49,817 nt of DNA, from NCBI GenBank assembly GCA_029781595.1, contig JAKOWJ010000044.1, positions 1 through 49,817 on the forward strand, in the 5' to 3' direction. Position 1 is the first letter of the stretch; each line of letters opens with the position of its first letter. The stretch is from Pseudomonadota bacterium (lineage in GTDB: Bacteria; Pseudomonadota; Gammaproteobacteria; Burkholderiales; Usitatibacteraceae). A program made the position numbers and the translations under genes. The notes beneath the pieces were generated by a model. It searched no databases and was not told the origin of the DNA. It saw only the letters and a program-made list of their open reading frames with translations. This document shows, one piece after another, positions 15,741 to 23,242 of the stretch.

Positions 15741-15770
15741 TAGACTAAATGGTCTAGACCAATTGGTCAA
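15741..15770. promoter_or_regulatory. tandem overlapping TetR (NemR-like) operator
   Basis: Two boxes of the form TAGACC-N4-GGTCTA overlap by two bases: TAGACTAAATGGTCTA at 15741-15756 and TAGACCAATTGGTCAA at 15755-15770. Perfect 12-bp palindromes (TGGTCTAGACCA and GACCAATTGGTC) result from the overlap. It lies between the divergent membrane-protein/TetR genes (-) and DUF1272/GNAT genes (+), 29 bases from the minus-strand ATG. The half-site resembles the NemR box of E. coli (from memory). Confidence 0.75.
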
Positions 15771-15870
15771 GTGTCGTCGGGCGCGCTCCGGGCCGCTTCC
15801 GTCAAGGGATGCGACCATTCGTGTTCCCGGCCGGCGCCCGGACCGCCCGCCGCCCAAGGAGAGGCAACCG

Positions 15871-16179
15871 ATGCTGGAACTCAGGCCCACCTGCGAGCAC
15901 TGCAACACGCCCCTGCCGCCCGATTCGCCCGAGGCGCGCATCTGCTCCTACGAGTGCACCTTCTGCGCGAGCTGCGTCGAGGCGGTGCTGCGCAACGTCT
16001 GCCCCAACTGCGGCGGAGGCTTCCAGCCCCGGCCCATCCGGCCCGCCCGCAACTGGAAGGGCGACAACTTCCTGGGCAAGGACCCGGCCGGCACCCGGGT
16101 GAAGCACCGCCCGGTAGACTTGGCGGCCCACGCCCGGTTCTCGGACCTGATCCGCTCGATCCCGCCGGAGGAGCGATGA
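15871..16179 (+). CDS. DUF1272 cysteine-rich protein
   Basis: 102 residues. MLELRPTCEHCNTPLPPDS then CSYECTFCASCVEAVLRNVCPNCGG gives about eight conserved cysteines in the DUF1272 pattern, likely binding zinc. Function of the family is unknown. A strong AAGGAGAGG ribosome site precedes the ATG. The remaining 40 residues after the zinc domain include a basic stretch and LAAHARFSDLIRSIPPE. The stop overlaps the start of the acetyltransferase gene (ATGA), so the two are co-translated; the upstream TetR operator may control both directions. Confidence 0.88.
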   Translation: MLELRPTCEHCNTPLPPDSPEARICSYECTFCASCVEAVLRNVCPNCGGGFQPRPIRPARNWKGDNFLGKDPAGTRVKHRPVDLAAHARFSDLIRSIPPEER

Positions 16180-16649
16180 GCCGGACGGACCACCACGCCA
16201 TGCCCGACTACGAGATCACCACCGACCCCGGCCGCCTCGACGTCGAGGCCATCCACCGCTTCCTCGCCGGCACCTACTGGTCGCCCGGCATCCCGCGGGC
16301 CGTCGTGGAGCGCGCCGTCCGCCACTCCCTCTGCTTCGGCGTGCTGCTCGGCGCCGAGCAGGTGGGGTTCGGCCGCGTCGTCACCGACCGCGCCACGTTC
16401 GCATACCTCGCGGACGTCTACGTGCTCGAGGCGCACCGCGGCAAGGGCCTCGCCAGGCGACTCATGGATGCCGTGATCGCCCACCCGGATCTCCAGGGCC
16501 TTCGCCGCATGCTGCTCGCCACGCGCGACGCCCACGGGCTCTACGCGCGGTACGGCTTCACGCCCTTGGCCGCGCCGGATCGCCTGATGGAGCGGCACCG
16601 CCCGGACGTGTATCAGGCCGGCGCATCCGAAATCACGACGGGAGGCTGA
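16176..16649 (+). CDS. GNAT family N-acetyltransferase
   Basis: 157 residues. GFGRVVTDRATFAYLADVYVLEAHRGKGLARRLMDAVI carries the acetyl-CoA pyrophosphate loop RGKGLA. The end, LLATRDAHGLYARYGFTPLAAPDRLMERHRPD, is typical of the small GNATs that open with a YWSxGIPxxxVxRAxxxSLCFG block, seen here as YWSPGIPRAVVERAVRHSLC. The start is the ATG overlapping the DUF1272 stop; ATG 16200 (MPDYEIT) is an alternative. Substrate unknown. Confidence 0.88.
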   Translation: MSRTDHHAMPDYEITTDPGRLDVEAIHRFLAGTYWSPGIPRAVVERAVRHSLCFGVLLGAEQVGFGRVVTDRATFAYLADVYVLEAHRGKGLARRLMDAVIAHPDLQGLRRMLLATRDAHGLYARYGFTPLAAPDRLMERHRPDVYQAGASEITTGG

Positions 16650-16656
16650 CAGGGCG

Positions 16657-17046
16657 ATGCACGCCGATACCGTTCGCTACCACGAGTCGCTGGCCGCCGC
16701 CGACCGCGAGACCTGCGAGCGGCTCGCCCGCGAGATCGCGCGCGCCCTGCCGGAAGCGGAAAACAAGGTGTGGCACGCCCACCCCGTCTGGTTCCTCGAC
16801 GGCAACCCGGTCGTGGGCTACAGCAAGCTCAAGGACGGCGTGCGCCTGCTCTTCTGGAGCGGGCAGTCGTTCGGGACGGCGGGCCTCGCGAAGGAAGGCA
16901 AGTTCAAGGCCGCCGAAGCGCGATATGCCTCGGTGGACGACGTGGACGCGAAGGTTCTGCGAAAATGGCTCGCCGAGTCGCGCGACGTCCAGTGGGACTA
17001 CAAGAACCTCGTCCGCCGCAAGGGCCAGCTCGAACGCCTGAAGTAG
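16657..17046 (+). CDS. DUF1801 domain protein
   Basis: 129 residues. The DUF1801/YdhG-like fold is indicated by EIARALPEAENKVWHAHPVWFLDGNPVVGYSKLKDGVRLLFW and KAAEARYASVDDVD. Related proteins include the Bacillus iron chaperone, but a metal role is not visible here. It begins 7 bases after the acetyltransferase stop. A second DUF1801 gene lies at 18545. Confidence 0.82.
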   Translation: MHADTVRYHESLAAADRETCERLAREIARALPEAENKVWHAHPVWFLDGNPVVGYSKLKDGVRLLFWSGQSFGTAGLAKEGKFKAAEARYASVDDVDAKVLRKWLAESRDVQWDYKNLVRRKGQLERLK

Positions 17047-17064
17047 CCCACTCCTCACGCCACC

Positions 17065-17811
17065 ATGGCCATCGATTTCTCCCTCCAGCTTCCCTGCCAG
17101 GTGCGCCAGGCCATCCCGGAGCTCAAGCTCCGTTCCATGGTCCGCCACCTCGGCCTCGCGCAGTTCGCCGTCGCGAAGTTCCGCGCGGCCTACCCGCAAT
17201 ACGACATGCAGACGATCGCGGCCAAGTGCACCGTGGAGATCGCGATCACGGGGCCGGACGGCATCGCGCGCCAGGCGCCCGTCACCATCGGCCAGCTCAT
17301 GAACCTCATCGAGCCGTTGGAGGGCGTGAAGGGCCACTGCCGAGGCTGCCGGGGCGAGGTCTCCGGCCGCAGCTTCGGCTGCATCGGCAAGGTGAACTAC
17401 CCCGTACCCGCTGAAGCGGAGCAATGGCTGCTCGCGCGCCTGCCCGAGGACGGGAGGAACCCGGGGCTCGTCCTGCTCTTCAAGCTCCTCGCCGACCTGG
17501 GGATCGACGGCGCCCCGGTGGAGGCGCTGCGCGCCCGGCCGCAGATCTTCGAATCGCGCACGGCCGCCACGCGCGCCTGGGTCGAGGGCGGGCAGGCAAG
17601 GCGCATCAGCTCCAGCCAGCTCCTGCACATGCTCGCCTTCGGCGGCGATATCGGCGCGAAGCAGGCGAAGCTCTTCACCACGCTGCTCGGCCTCGGCAAC
17701 CTGGCCCACGAGCCGCCCACCGCGTCGAACGCCATCGAGCAGATGCGGATCTTCCTTCGCGCCGTGGTCGTCGCGGGCGAATCGGACGCGAGCCTGCACG
17801 TCGATGGCTGA
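17065..17811 (+). CDS. protein with C-x2-C-x8-C motif, unrecognised
   Basis: 248 residues, apparently soluble. The centre has GHCRGCRGEVSGRSFGCIGKVNYP, a C-x2-C-x8-C cluster followed by a conserved-looking FGCIGxVNYP stretch, likely a metal-binding knuckle. The N-terminal 90 residues mix strands and helices (CTVEIAITGPDG); the C-terminal 130 are helical. I do not recognise the family, though the FGCxGxxxYP string recalls uncharacterised proteins in other phyla. The last codons overlap the start of a small one-helix membrane protein, so a functional link between the two is likely. Confidence 0.65.
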   Translation: MAIDFSLQLPCQVRQAIPELKLRSMVRHLGLAQFAVAKFRAAYPQYDMQTIAAKCTVEIAITGPDGIARQAPVTIGQLMNLIEPLEGVKGHCRGCRGEVSGRSFGCIGKVNYPVPAEAEQWLLARLPEDGRNPGLVLLFKLLADLGIDGAPVEALRARPQIFESRTAATRAWVEGGQARRISSSQLLHMLAFGGDIGAKQAKLFTTLLGLGNLAHEPPTASNAIEQMRIFLRAVVVAGESDASLHVDG

Positions 17812-18031
17812 GGAGCGCGATCCCGCGGCCGAACGCCCGACGCCGCCGCCCGCCGGCGAGCGCGCGAAATCGGCCGGCCAGGTCGTGGCCATCGTCGCCT
17901 TCGTCGCGTACCTGGTGCTGCTGCTCCAGAAGGGCTCGGTGGACATCGCCGCGATCCAGGCCGCGAACCCCGACGGCGAGTTCTGGCGCGCGCTGGGCCG
18001 CCACCTCCTGCGAGTCCTCGGCGGGGGCTGA
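17804..18031 (+). CDS. 75-residue single-pass membrane protein, unrecognised
   Basis: The gene overlaps the end of the preceding cysteine-motif gene by 8 bases. The protein has a charged proline-rich N terminus (about 1-22), one hydrophobic helix GQVVAIVAFVAYLVLLLQKG (about 25-44) and an amphipathic tail. No family assignment. Overlap and shared strand suggest it anchors or partners the protein encoded upstream. Confidence 0.5.
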   Translation: MAEERDPAAERPTPPPAGERAKSAGQVVAIVAFVAYLVLLLQKGSVDIAAIQAANPDGEFWRALGRHLLRVLGGG

Positions 18032-18058
18032 AACCGCCCCGGAGTTTTCCACAGCGGT

Positions 18059-18107
18059 CCGGGCCGATTGGCGTGGCGCCGGCCCGATGGTCCAATGCGT
18101 TTTTTTT
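18059..18107 (+). terminator. imperfect hairpin followed by a T8 run
   Basis: CGGGCC...GGC and GCCGGCCCG can pair across a bulge at about 18060-18087, and a run of eight T follows at 18100-18107. The T-run is 12 bases past the stem, farther than in a canonical terminator, so termination here is uncertain. The run is the longest homopolymer I noticed in the window. Confidence 0.3.
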
Positions 18108-18126
18108 CGCCAGGGGAGCCGGGCTC

Positions 18127-18525
18127 GTGACAAGGACCGCCAAGGGGTCGTTCACCGTCGAGACCAAGCCGCAGGGCGAGCCGGTCGTCGCGGAGGGCAA
18201 CATGCTCGGCCGCCTGTCGCTCGCCAAGCAGTTCGCGGGCGACCTCGTGGCCACCGGCGAGGGCCAGATGCTCACCGCGCTCACGGCCGTGAAGGGCTCG
18301 GCCGGCTACGTGGCCATCGAGCGCGTCACCGGCACGCTGCACGGGCGCGCGGGCAGCTTCGTCTTCCAGCACAGCGGCACGATGAGCGAAGGCGCCCAGC
18401 AGCTCTCCATCACCGTGGTCCCGGGTTCGGGCACCGGGGCGCTCGCGGGCCTGGCCGGCACCTTCCGGCTGAGCATCGTCGACGGCGCCCATTCCTACGA
18501 GTTCGACTACACCCTGCCGGGCTGA
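18127..18525 (+). CDS. DUF3224 domain protein
   Basis: 132 residues from GTG 18127 (VTRTAKGSFTVETKPQGEP), chosen because DUF3224 proteins begin with A-x-G-x-F-x-V and a GGGGAG ribosome site is correctly placed; an upstream ATG at 18073 would add an atypical leader through the T8 run. The rest matches the family: GDLVATGEGQMLTA, GSAGYVAIERVTGTLHGRAGSFVFQHSGTM and VVPGSGTGALAGLAGTFRL. The fold is a beta-barrel of the allene-oxide-cyclase type; function unknown. Confidence 0.85.
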   Translation: MTRTAKGSFTVETKPQGEPVVAEGNMLGRLSLAKQFAGDLVATGEGQMLTALTAVKGSAGYVAIERVTGTLHGRAGSFVFQHSGTMSEGAQQLSITVVPGSGTGALAGLAGTFRLSIVDGAHSYEFDYTLPG

Positions 18526-18544
18526 AAGCCGGAGCGCCCAGGCC

Positions 18545-18907
18545 ATGCCGACACCGCGCGAGAAGTTCGCCACCCACGAGCAGTACGCCAGGTCCGTCCC
18601 TCCCGGCGCTCGCCCCGTCCTCGCGCGCCTCCAGGCCCTCGTCGAGGCGCAGGTGCCCGGCGCCGAGCGCTGCATCAGCTACAACATCCCGGCCTACCGC
18701 CTGGGCAAGGTCTTCCTCTATTTCGCGGCCTTCAAGCGGCATGTGAGCGTCTATCCCCCGGTGCGGCGCGATGCGAAGCTGCTGAAGGCGCTGGCGCCCT
18801 ACCGCAACGAAAAGGGCAACCTGCGCTTCGCCCTGGACGAACCCTTGCCCGAGGCCCTCATCGCCCGCGTGGCGAAGGCCCTCGCCGCCGAAGTCACCGG
18901 CGGCTGA
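18545..18907 (+). CDS. DUF1801 domain protein (second copy)
   Basis: 120 residues with ATHEQYARSVPPGARPVLARLQALVEAQVPGAE, CISYNIPAYRLGKVFLYFAAFKRHVSVYP and a C-terminal GNLRFALDEPLPEALIARVAKAL. This is the YdhG/iron-chaperone-like subgroup of DUF1801, clearer than the copy at 16657. It follows the DUF3224 gene by 19 bases. Confidence 0.87.
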   Translation: MPTPREKFATHEQYARSVPPGARPVLARLQALVEAQVPGAERCISYNIPAYRLGKVFLYFAAFKRHVSVYPPVRRDAKLLKALAPYRNEKGNLRFALDEPLPEALIARVAKALAAEVTGG

Positions 18908-18930
18908 CGGCGGCGAAGTCCCGACCGGCG

Positions 18931-19446
18931 ATGGCCCGACATGTTGCCTTCCTTCGCGGCGTGAGCCCCGCCAACGCCAGCAATGCGGGCCTCAGGCAGG
19001 CCTTCGAATCGGCGGGGTTCACGCAGGTGAAGACCATCCTCGCCAGCGGCAATGTCGCGTTCGACGCACGCGCCGCCTCGGAGTCGGCACTCGTCCGGAA
19101 GGCGGAAGCCGCGCTGGAGGAAACGCTCGGCCGCCGCTTTCCCGTGATACTGCGGTCCGCCGGGTTCCTCGCGGCGCTTCTGGAGACGGACCCCTACGCC
19201 GGCCACGCAATTCCGCCCGGGGCCAAGCGCGTCGTGAGCTTCCTGCCGGAGATCGCGAAGCCCCGCGTGGCCCTGCCGCTGGCGGCCGATGGCGCGGTCG
19301 TGCTGCACATGAGCGGGCGCGAAGCGTTCACCGCCTATGTGGCGAGCGACAAGGGCCCCGTCTTCATGCAACTCATCGAGCGGGCGTTCGGCACGGCCGT
19401 CACCACGCGAACGTGGGAGACGGTCCGCAAGTGCGCGGCGGCCTGA
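18931..19446 (+). CDS. DUF1697 family protein
   Basis: 171 residues. HVAFLRGVSPANASNAGLRQAFESAGFTQVKTILASGNVAFDA is the hallmark start of DUF1697 (normally LRGINVGG then ASGNVVF), and the C terminus YVASDKGPVFMQLIERAFGTAVTTRTWETVRK matches as well. The family has no established function. It belongs to the row of small same-strand genes between 15871 and 20742. Confidence 0.88.
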   Translation: MARHVAFLRGVSPANASNAGLRQAFESAGFTQVKTILASGNVAFDARAASESALVRKAEAALEETLGRRFPVILRSAGFLAALLETDPYAGHAIPPGAKRVVSFLPEIAKPRVALPLAADGAVVLHMSGREAFTAYVASDKGPVFMQLIERAFGTAVTTRTWETVRKCAAA

Positions 19447-19523
19447 GCGGCCCGCGCGAACTGGCCGCTTCTGCCGGTGGATCCCGTTCTCCGGGTAAGA
19501 CCCACGATCCCCGAGGAAGCCTC

Positions 19524-20093
19524 GTGCGCCTTCGCCACGCCACCCTTGCCGTCCCGTTCGCCCTGGCCGCCCTGGCCGCGAGCGCCGCGCAGCCCAAGAC
19601 CGACACTTTCCACGTGCGCATGGAGGGCGCCTACCAGGCACGCACGGTGATCGCCTACCAGGACAACAGCGGCCAGGCGGACGTGACCGACCGCGTGATC
19701 CTGGAATTCGACTGGCACGACCGCGAGCACCGGTTCGTGACGCCCCCGCGCCTGGAGAACGTGAAGTCGAAGGTGACCGGGCTTCGCAACGTGGAGACCT
19801 CGTGCCCGCCGCCCGCCCCGAACGGGGACTACGAGCACTTCGACGCCACCGCCGTGAAGTCGCGCGGCGGCACCACCCTCGACATCGTGGGCGTGCGGCG
19901 CTATCCGGAGACGCGCGTCACCCGCTACTGCCAGGGGTCCTGGAAGAAGGCGACGGTGCCCGCCAGGACGGAAGAGGTGGTGCTGCACGCGGGCGTGCCG
20001 ACGCTGCGGCAGGTGCGGCAGGGCTCGCCCGTGTCGATGAAGCTGGGCGACTGGACCTGGTCCTTCCTCGTCACGCCCGTCGTCAAGCCCTGA
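19524..20093 (+). CDS. secreted protein, unrecognised
   Basis: 189 residues from GTG 19524, giving a signal peptide VRLRHATLAVPFALAALAAS cut near ASAAQP. The mature part is beta-rich and contains two cysteines that could form a disulfide (TSCPPPAPNGDYEHF and RYCQGSWKK). GAGGAAG precedes the start as a ribosome site. No family recognised. A longer in-frame start at 19413 would overlap the DUF1697 gene and destroy the signal peptide. Confidence 0.6.
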   Translation: MRLRHATLAVPFALAALAASAAQPKTDTFHVRMEGAYQARTVIAYQDNSGQADVTDRVILEFDWHDREHRFVTPPRLENVKSKVTGLRNVETSCPPPAPNGDYEHFDATAVKSRGGTTLDIVGVRRYPETRVTRYCQGSWKKATVPARTEEVVLHAGVPTLRQVRQGSPVSMKLGDWTWSFLVTPVVKP

Positions 20094-20148
20094 GCGGCCG
20101 CGGCCGCCGCGCTGCGCCGAAGCCCGGTTCCACCGGGCGCCCTCGCGT

Positions 20149-20742
20149 ATGCTGGCGGCTTCCTTCGCGCCGACCGATCCCGTGGAACTCGTCTGGCCCG
20201 CCGCCGAGCACCTGCCCTCGTACGTCGCCTCGCTCGAGTCGGGCTGGTCGCCGGACAACGTGCGTGGCGCGGCCGCGGCGGCGGAGGAACTGGCGCACAT
20301 CCGCGAGGACGCGCACGCCTTCCTCGCCGGCATGGTCGACCGCGAGGCGCGCGGCAAGCCCATCACGCTGCCGGACGGCTCCCAGGTGAAGCGCCTGCCG
20401 GGCTTTCGCCGCTGGATGTGGGACGGCGAGTTCTGCGGCGTGATCGGGTTTCGCTGGCAGCCGGGCACGGAGGCGCTGCCGCCCCACGTGCTGGGCCACA
20501 TCGGCTACGCGGTGGTGCCGCACAAGCGCGGGCGCGGCTACGCCACGCAGGCGCTTCGCGACATGCTGCCGCTCGCGCGCGCCGAGGGCCTGCGGTTCGT
20601 GGAACTGACCACGGACCCGGAAAACCTCGCCTCGCAACGGACGATCGAGCGCAACGGCGGCGTGCTGCACGAGCACTTCATGCAACCCGCCGCGTACGGC
20701 ACGCCTGTGCAGAAGCTGCGCTACCGGATTTCCCTCGCCTGA
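20149..20742 (+). CDS. GNAT family N-acetyltransferase
   Basis: 197 residues. HIGYAVVPHKRGRGYATQALRDML holds the acetyl-CoA loop KRGRGYA, and ELTTDPENLASQRTIERNGG is the usual GNAT C-terminal block. The opening LVWPAAEHLPSYVASLESGWSPDN is shared with a group of predicted acetyltransferases (COG3981-like). The start is ATG 20149; GTG 20179 is an alternative closer to the domain. Last of the small-enzyme row before a gene of different base composition. Confidence 0.87.
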   Translation: MLAASFAPTDPVELVWPAAEHLPSYVASLESGWSPDNVRGAAAAAEELAHIREDAHAFLAGMVDREARGKPITLPDGSQVKRLPGFRRWMWDGEFCGVIGFRWQPGTEALPPHVLGHIGYAVVPHKRGRGYATQALRDMLPLARAEGLRFVELTTDPENLASQRTIERNGGVLHEHFMQPAAYGTPVQKLRYRISLA

Positions 20743-20880
20743 GGGGCCCGGCGGTGACAAGGACCCCTGACGCGGTGTGGTCGTTGCGACAGGTGTTGTC
20801 TGGTTTGAGTCGTGTACTTCGCGTTCCTGGGGAACGCACTACTCTCGTTGCCTGAATCGATCGGCAGGAATGCTCCGGAC

Positions 20881-21999
20881 ATGACTGGCTCCCCCTCCAT
20901 CTGGCTCAATCAACCGGGAGACTATTCTGGAGACAGTTGGCACATCGCCGGAGCCATGCTGCTGGACCCGCGGATCGGCGTTGTCCAGACTGTAGGCAAG
21001 GAGGGCCCGTCCTCCTCGCGACCGAGGCAGGCGCGGGCCTTTTACGAGAGACTCGGCCTCGCCGACCGGGTGCGGTCTTTTGACGTCGAGGATCTCGCCT
21101 CTGGGCTTCGCCTCTCGCGCAGCACCGATCGCGTCGTGTACAACCACCGACACGTCGATCGGGCGAGCGAGTGCCTTCGATCTATCGGTGTCTGCCCCGA
21201 GACGCTGTTCGTCTACCAGGCGACCGCCGCGCTCGTCGCAGCCGCCGCTTGCGACGATCACGGTGCGGGGCTCGACCGTTTGGCCCGCGAGTTCGTCGGA
21301 AGCTTTCCGGTGCGTCTTCCGGAGGCCGCTGCCCGTGTCGATGCCGGGATCCGCAATCTTCCCCGGCGCGCGCTGTTCATCATTGGCCGGTACGCCAAGT
21401 ACCACCGGCACTTCAATGCAAGCCCTGCGACGATTGAGGCGCTCGTCCGAATCGCAGCTGATTCCGACAGGGAACCGGTCCTGTTTGCAGATGCCTCGAA
21501 CCCGGAGGCGCAAGGGGCAGCCCTCAGGCATCGCGTCAGGCTGTTCGATCCGTACGACGTCCACCCGTCTGCGAACCATGTCGACGGAACGCCACATGTC
21601 GACATGCAGGTGACGACGTATTTCTGGAGCGCGCTGCGAAGGCATTGCAGTGACTGCCTGGTAGTCGGTGGGCGCAGTGGGTCGACCGACGTGGCATCGT
21701 TCATGGGGATGCGCGTGGTCGAGTGGGACAGGTTCGATGCACTGGATCCGGAGTCGCTTCGGCTGGCGAGGATGGCGCCGGCGTTCTGCTCGACCCTCGA
21801 TATCCCTGCTGTGGATCAGTGGCACGGCAAGGGCGAGTATCTCGTATCGCGCGATGGTCGCCACGAAGAACTTCAAACGATGAGCGCGCTCGAAGTGGCG
21901 ACCGCGCTCTCCCGCCGGGAAATCGAGACGGCCCGGGTTCCCCACGTGTCCCGAGTTCCTGAGTACGTTCAACTGCCCCATTGGATGACGGGCACGTAA
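20881..21999 (+). CDS. uncharacterised protein, possible GT-B-like fold, atypical composition
   Basis: 372 residues from ATG 20881, or 395 from GTG 20812; neither ribosome site is strong. The gene is visibly less GC-rich and uses more A/T-ending codons than its neighbours, which suggests transfer. The C-terminal half has alternating strands and loops: RRALFIIGRYAKYHRHF, DREPVLFADASNPEAQ, HCSDCLVVGGRSGSTDVASFMGMRVVEWDRFD. The last block resembles the nucleotide-sugar end of GT-B glycosyltransferases or related Rossmann proteins, where a glycine/serine loop after a strand is followed by a cloaked binding site. That is inference; I do not recognise the family. The 138-base gap before it shows no repeats. 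Confidence 0.6.
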   Translation: MTGSPSIWLNQPGDYSGDSWHIAGAMLLDPRIGVVQTVGKEGPSSSRPRQARAFYERLGLADRVRSFDVEDLASGLRLSRSTDRVVYNHRHVDRASECLRSIGVCPETLFVYQATAALVAAAACDDHGAGLDRLAREFVGSFPVRLPEAAARVDAGIRNLPRRALFIIGRYAKYHRHFNASPATIEALVRIAADSDREPVLFADASNPEAQGAALRHRVRLFDPYDVHPSANHVDGTPHVDMQVTTYFWSALRRHCSDCLVVGGRSGSTDVASFMGMRVVEWDRFDALDPESLRLARMAPAFCSTLDIPAVDQWHGKGEYLVSRDGRHEELQTMSALEVATALSRREIETARVPHVSRVPEYVQLPHWMTGT

Positions 22000-22101
22000 T
22001 GCTAGGCGCCGGGTGTCGTCATGCCGTCGCGCCGGGATCTGGGGACCCCCCTCGTCCGCCGCCGGCAATGCCTTGGTTCGGCAGCTCGGGGACGACGCCC
22101 G

Positions 22102-23163
22102 CTACCGACGCGGCGCCGTGCGCAGCAACTCCGCCAGCGGATCCTTGTAGAGCTTCGCCAGGCCCGTCGTCCCGTGACCGCGCGTCTGCGGGCTGCCGGG
22201 GATGAGGTAGTACTTCGCGCCGGGAATGCGCTTCAGCTCGCGCTCGATCACGCCCAGCTCGGGCGGATTGCGCTCGTCGTCGGCCGCGTTGATCGCGAGC
22301 ACCGCCGCCTTCACCTTGTCGAGGTCCGGCGAGGGGTCGTAGTCGAAGCTCGATTCCCACTGGTAGAGCACGTCGTTGGCGTCGCCCTTGAAGGGCGCGG
22401 CGAGACGCCTGGCGACGAGTTCGTCGGCCTTCGCCGCCGTGGGCGCCTGGCGGTACAGCGACTGGTTGCCGCCGTTGGTCGCCAGCGCGAAGTACTGCAG
22501 GTGGCGCTGCATCTGGCTGGGCTGCTTCGCGTAGTCGCCGCCGGCCCACTCCGGGTCGAGCCGGATGGACTGCGTGAGCATGCGCCGCAGGATCCAGTTG
22601 CGGCCCGACATCGCAACCGGCAGGCAAGCCATGGGCACGATGGCGTCCATCGCGTCCGGGAAGCGCACGGCCCACAGCCAGGCCTGCATGCCGCCCATGG
22701 AGTTGCCGATCACCAGGCGCAGGTGCTTCACGCCCAGGCCCTCGGTCACGAGGCGGTGCTGCGCGTTCACCATGTCGTCGTAGTCGTAGCGCGGGAACTT
22801 CGCGCGCAGCCCGTCGGAGGGGCGCGTGGATTTGCCCGTGCCCAGGGCGTCCGGCAGGATGATGTAGTAGCGGCTCGCGTCCAGCGGCTGTCCGGGCCCG
22901 AAGAGCTCGCCCGCGAAATCCTTGGAGAGCATGCTCGCGCCCGAGCCGGCGGTGCCGTGCAGCACCAGCACCGGCTCGCCCGTGGGCTCCCCGATCGTGC
23001 GGTAGTGCAGCCTCACCTCGGGGAACACCTCCCCGGTGTGGAAGCGGAAGTCCTTCGCGACCCAGTCGCCTTCCTTCGGCGCGGGAAAGTCCGCGGCGAG
23101 CGCGGCGAACGGGAACGCGAGGCAGGCGACGAGAGCCGCGGCGCGGCGAAGCGTGGATGTCAT
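22102..23163 (-). CDS. secreted alpha/beta hydrolase, homoserine O-acetyltransferase-like
   Basis: 353 residues with a signal peptide (MTSTLRRAAALVACLAFPFA, cut near LAAD). MetX-like blocks: RLHYRTIGEP, VLVLHGTAGSG, YYIILPDALGTGKST, LVIGNSMGGMQAW with the nucleophile serine, and an acid in INAADDERNP plus H in TRGHGTTG. The signal peptide and lack of Met-biosynthesis neighbours argue against a real homoserine acetyltransferase; a periplasmic esterase or acyltransferase is more likely. A GGGGAG ribosome site precedes the ATG. Confidence 0.85.
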   Translation of the reverse strand: MTSTLRRAAALVACLAFPFAALAADFPAPKEGDWVAKDFRFHTGEVFPEVRLHYRTIGEPTGEPVLVLHGTAGSGASMLSKDFAGELFGPGQPLDASRYYIILPDALGTGKSTRPSDGLRAKFPRYDYDDMVNAQHRLVTEGLGVKHLRLVIGNSMGGMQAWLWAVRFPDAMDAIVPMACLPVAMSGRNWILRRMLTQSIRLDPEWAGGDYAKQPSQMQRHLQYFALATNGGNQSLYRQAPTAAKADELVARRLAAPFKGDANDVLYQWESSFDYDPSPDLDKVKAAVLAINAADDERNPPELGVIERELKRIPGAKYYLIPGSPQTRGHGTTGLAKLYKDPLAELLRTAPRR

Positions 23164-23242
23164 TTCTCCCCCTGGTCGGGTGTTGTCGCGGCGATCGAAG
23201 CGTCGCCGTCCGGGTCACGCGCGGAAGTGTACCGGAGGCGCC

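Noticed and set aside
13247-20742. Integron attC sites
   Set aside because: No convincing RYYYAAC/GTTRRRY pairs with long palindromes between the small genes and no integrase in the window.
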